Below are positions 63,260 to 64,000 of a DNA stretch of 64,000 nt, one piece after another (the stretch's first letter is position 1; every line of letters begins with the position of its first letter). The notes below the pieces were generated by a model, which was given only the letters and a program-made list of their open reading frames with translations, was not told the DNA's origin and ran no database searches. Source of the stretch: Methylacidiphilum caldifontis (GTDB lineage Bacteria > Verrucomicrobiota > Verrucomicrobiia > Methylacidiphilales > Methylacidiphilaceae); the NCBI RefSeq assembly GCF_017310505.1, contig NZ_CP065957.1, forward strand, positions 1,240,001 through 1,304,000. Direction: 5' to 3'. A program made the translations under genes and the position numbers.

Positions 63260-64000
63260 TCAAACAAATGTTCTAGGCGTCTCAAGGAGATGTCTAAGAT
63301 AATTGGCATAAGAAGAATTACCCATTTTTTTAATCTGGGATTGGAGCTGTTCTTCACCTATCCAGCCTTTATGATAAGCGATTTCTTCTAAACAGCCAAT
63401 CTTAAGCCCCTGTCTCTGCTCTATGGTTTTGACAAATAGGGATGCATCGTAAAGGAGATCATGCGTTCCCGTATCAAGCCATGCGATACCTCGACCCAAC
63501 AACTCTACATCCAGGCTACCTTCTTCCCAATATTTCTTATTCAAATCGGTGATCTCTAACTCACCCCGGGCTGAAGGCTTGAGTTGATGAGCAAAAGAAG
63601 GAGCCCTACCGTCATAAAAATAAATTCCAGGAATGGCATAGGAAGATTTGGGCTTAAGGGGTTTTTCTTCGATAGATATAACCCTCATCGACCGATCAAA
63701 CTCAACCACTCCATAAGCAGAAGGATTGGAAACATGATAACCAAAAATGGTGGCTCCCTGCTTTTTTTGGGTCGCTTTGTTTAAAGTTGCACTCAAGCTA
63801 TGCCCATAGAGCAAATTATCTCCAAGAATCAGGCATGAAGGCCTGCCCTGGACAAACTTTTCCCCTATTTTGTAGGCTTCAGCCAGTCCTCGTGGATAAG
63901 GTTGTACAGCATAACTGATAAAAAGTCCAAATTGAGAGCCATCACCTAACAGTCTTTCGAACAAACCAATATCATGAGGAGTAGAAATTAATAGGATTTC
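63260..64000 (-). CDS. rfbA: Glucose-1-phosphate thymidylyltransferase, C-terminal part (partial at the window edge)
   Basis: RfbA makes dTDP-glucose, the first step to dTDP-rhamnose. Visible motifs are YAVQPYPRGLAEAYKIG, LILGDNLLYGH, GYHVSNPSAYGVVEFD, SIEEKPLKPKSSYAIPGIYF and AWLDTGTHDLLYDAS. The frame is open to base 64000, so the N-terminal nucleotide-binding start lies beyond the window. Other rhamnose genes are not seen here. Confidence 0.93.
   Translation of the reverse strand, partial: EILLISTPHDIGLFERLLGDGSQFGLFISYAVQPYPRGLAEAYKIGEKFVQGRPSCLILGDNLLYGHSLSATLNKATQKKQGATIFGYHVSNPSAYGVVEFDRSMRVISIEEKPLKPKSSYAIPGIYFYDGRAPSFAHQLKPSARGELEITDLNKKYWEEGSLDVELLGRGIAWLDTGTHDLLYDASLFVKTIEQRQGLKIGCLEEIAYHKGWIGEEQLQSQIKKMGNSSYANYLRHLLETPRTFV

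Overview
The window is AT-rich bacterial chromosome (roughly 40% GC by eye). Its gene content points to a thermophilic or acidophilic verrucomicrobial lineage such as Methylacidiphilum: a group 3b [NiFe]-hydrogenase in hydBGDA order, pyruvate:ferredoxin oxidoreductase, a type I-D CRISPR-Cas locus, an argCJBDF cluster beside rplM-rpsI, and a separately placed nuoA. This assignment is inference; no rRNA or methane-oxidation gene lies in the window.

Left part (1-4.6 kb): the 3' end of gltB, an IS1634-like insertion sequence, and a small exported LysM protein. From 4.6 to 18.1 kb is a complete type I-D CRISPR-Cas locus read leftwards: WYL regulator, cas10d (HD nuclease), csc2, csc1, cas3 helicase, cas6, cas4, cas1, cas2, a 233-bp leader, then 32 repeats and 31 spacers. 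The repeat read on the minus strand ends in ATTGAAAC, the usual crRNA 5' tag, so the array runs in the same direction as the cas genes and toward the LysM gene. Around the locus are repeat-like fragments, a leader micro-ORF, a small ORF interrupted by an in-frame stop just upstream of cas10d, and a decayed hicA-like toxin gene with an orphan repeat-like sequence.

Middle part (18.9-36.6 kb): an FkbM methyltransferase, a gamma-glutamylcyclotransferase-like protein, umuDC (error-prone polymerase V), nuoA, a 2H RNA phosphodiesterase, purB-purS-purQ, a TPMT-family methyltransferase, a family 39 glycosyltransferase, an inositol-phosphatase-family enzyme, a Nudix hydrolase, an exbB-exbD pair, glgA, a cytochrome c with a His/Met/Cys-rich tail and a cyclase-family hydrolase.

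Biosynthetic part (36.6-47.2 kb): a leftward cluster rplM-rpsI-argC-argJ-argB-argD-argF covers most of arginine synthesis; nearby are an MIF-family tautomerase, acetolactate synthase (ilvB), hisB and a divergent dihydropteroate-synthase-like protein.

Redox part (47.4-61.1 kb): two exported proteins, a rubrerythrin-VIT fusion, and then two divergent operons around one short intergenic region. Leftward is nifJ, a dihydroorotate-dehydrogenase-like gene and a hydB/hydG-type diaphorase pair. Rightward is hydB, a cyclic-nucleotide-binding-domain gene, hydG, hydD and hydA, a whole cytosolic group 3b hydrogenase. The duplicated HydB/HydG electron-transfer module, one copy with hydrogenase and one with PFOR, is the most interesting metabolic feature. 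The window closes with an atypical pyruvate kinase and the 3' part of rfbA.
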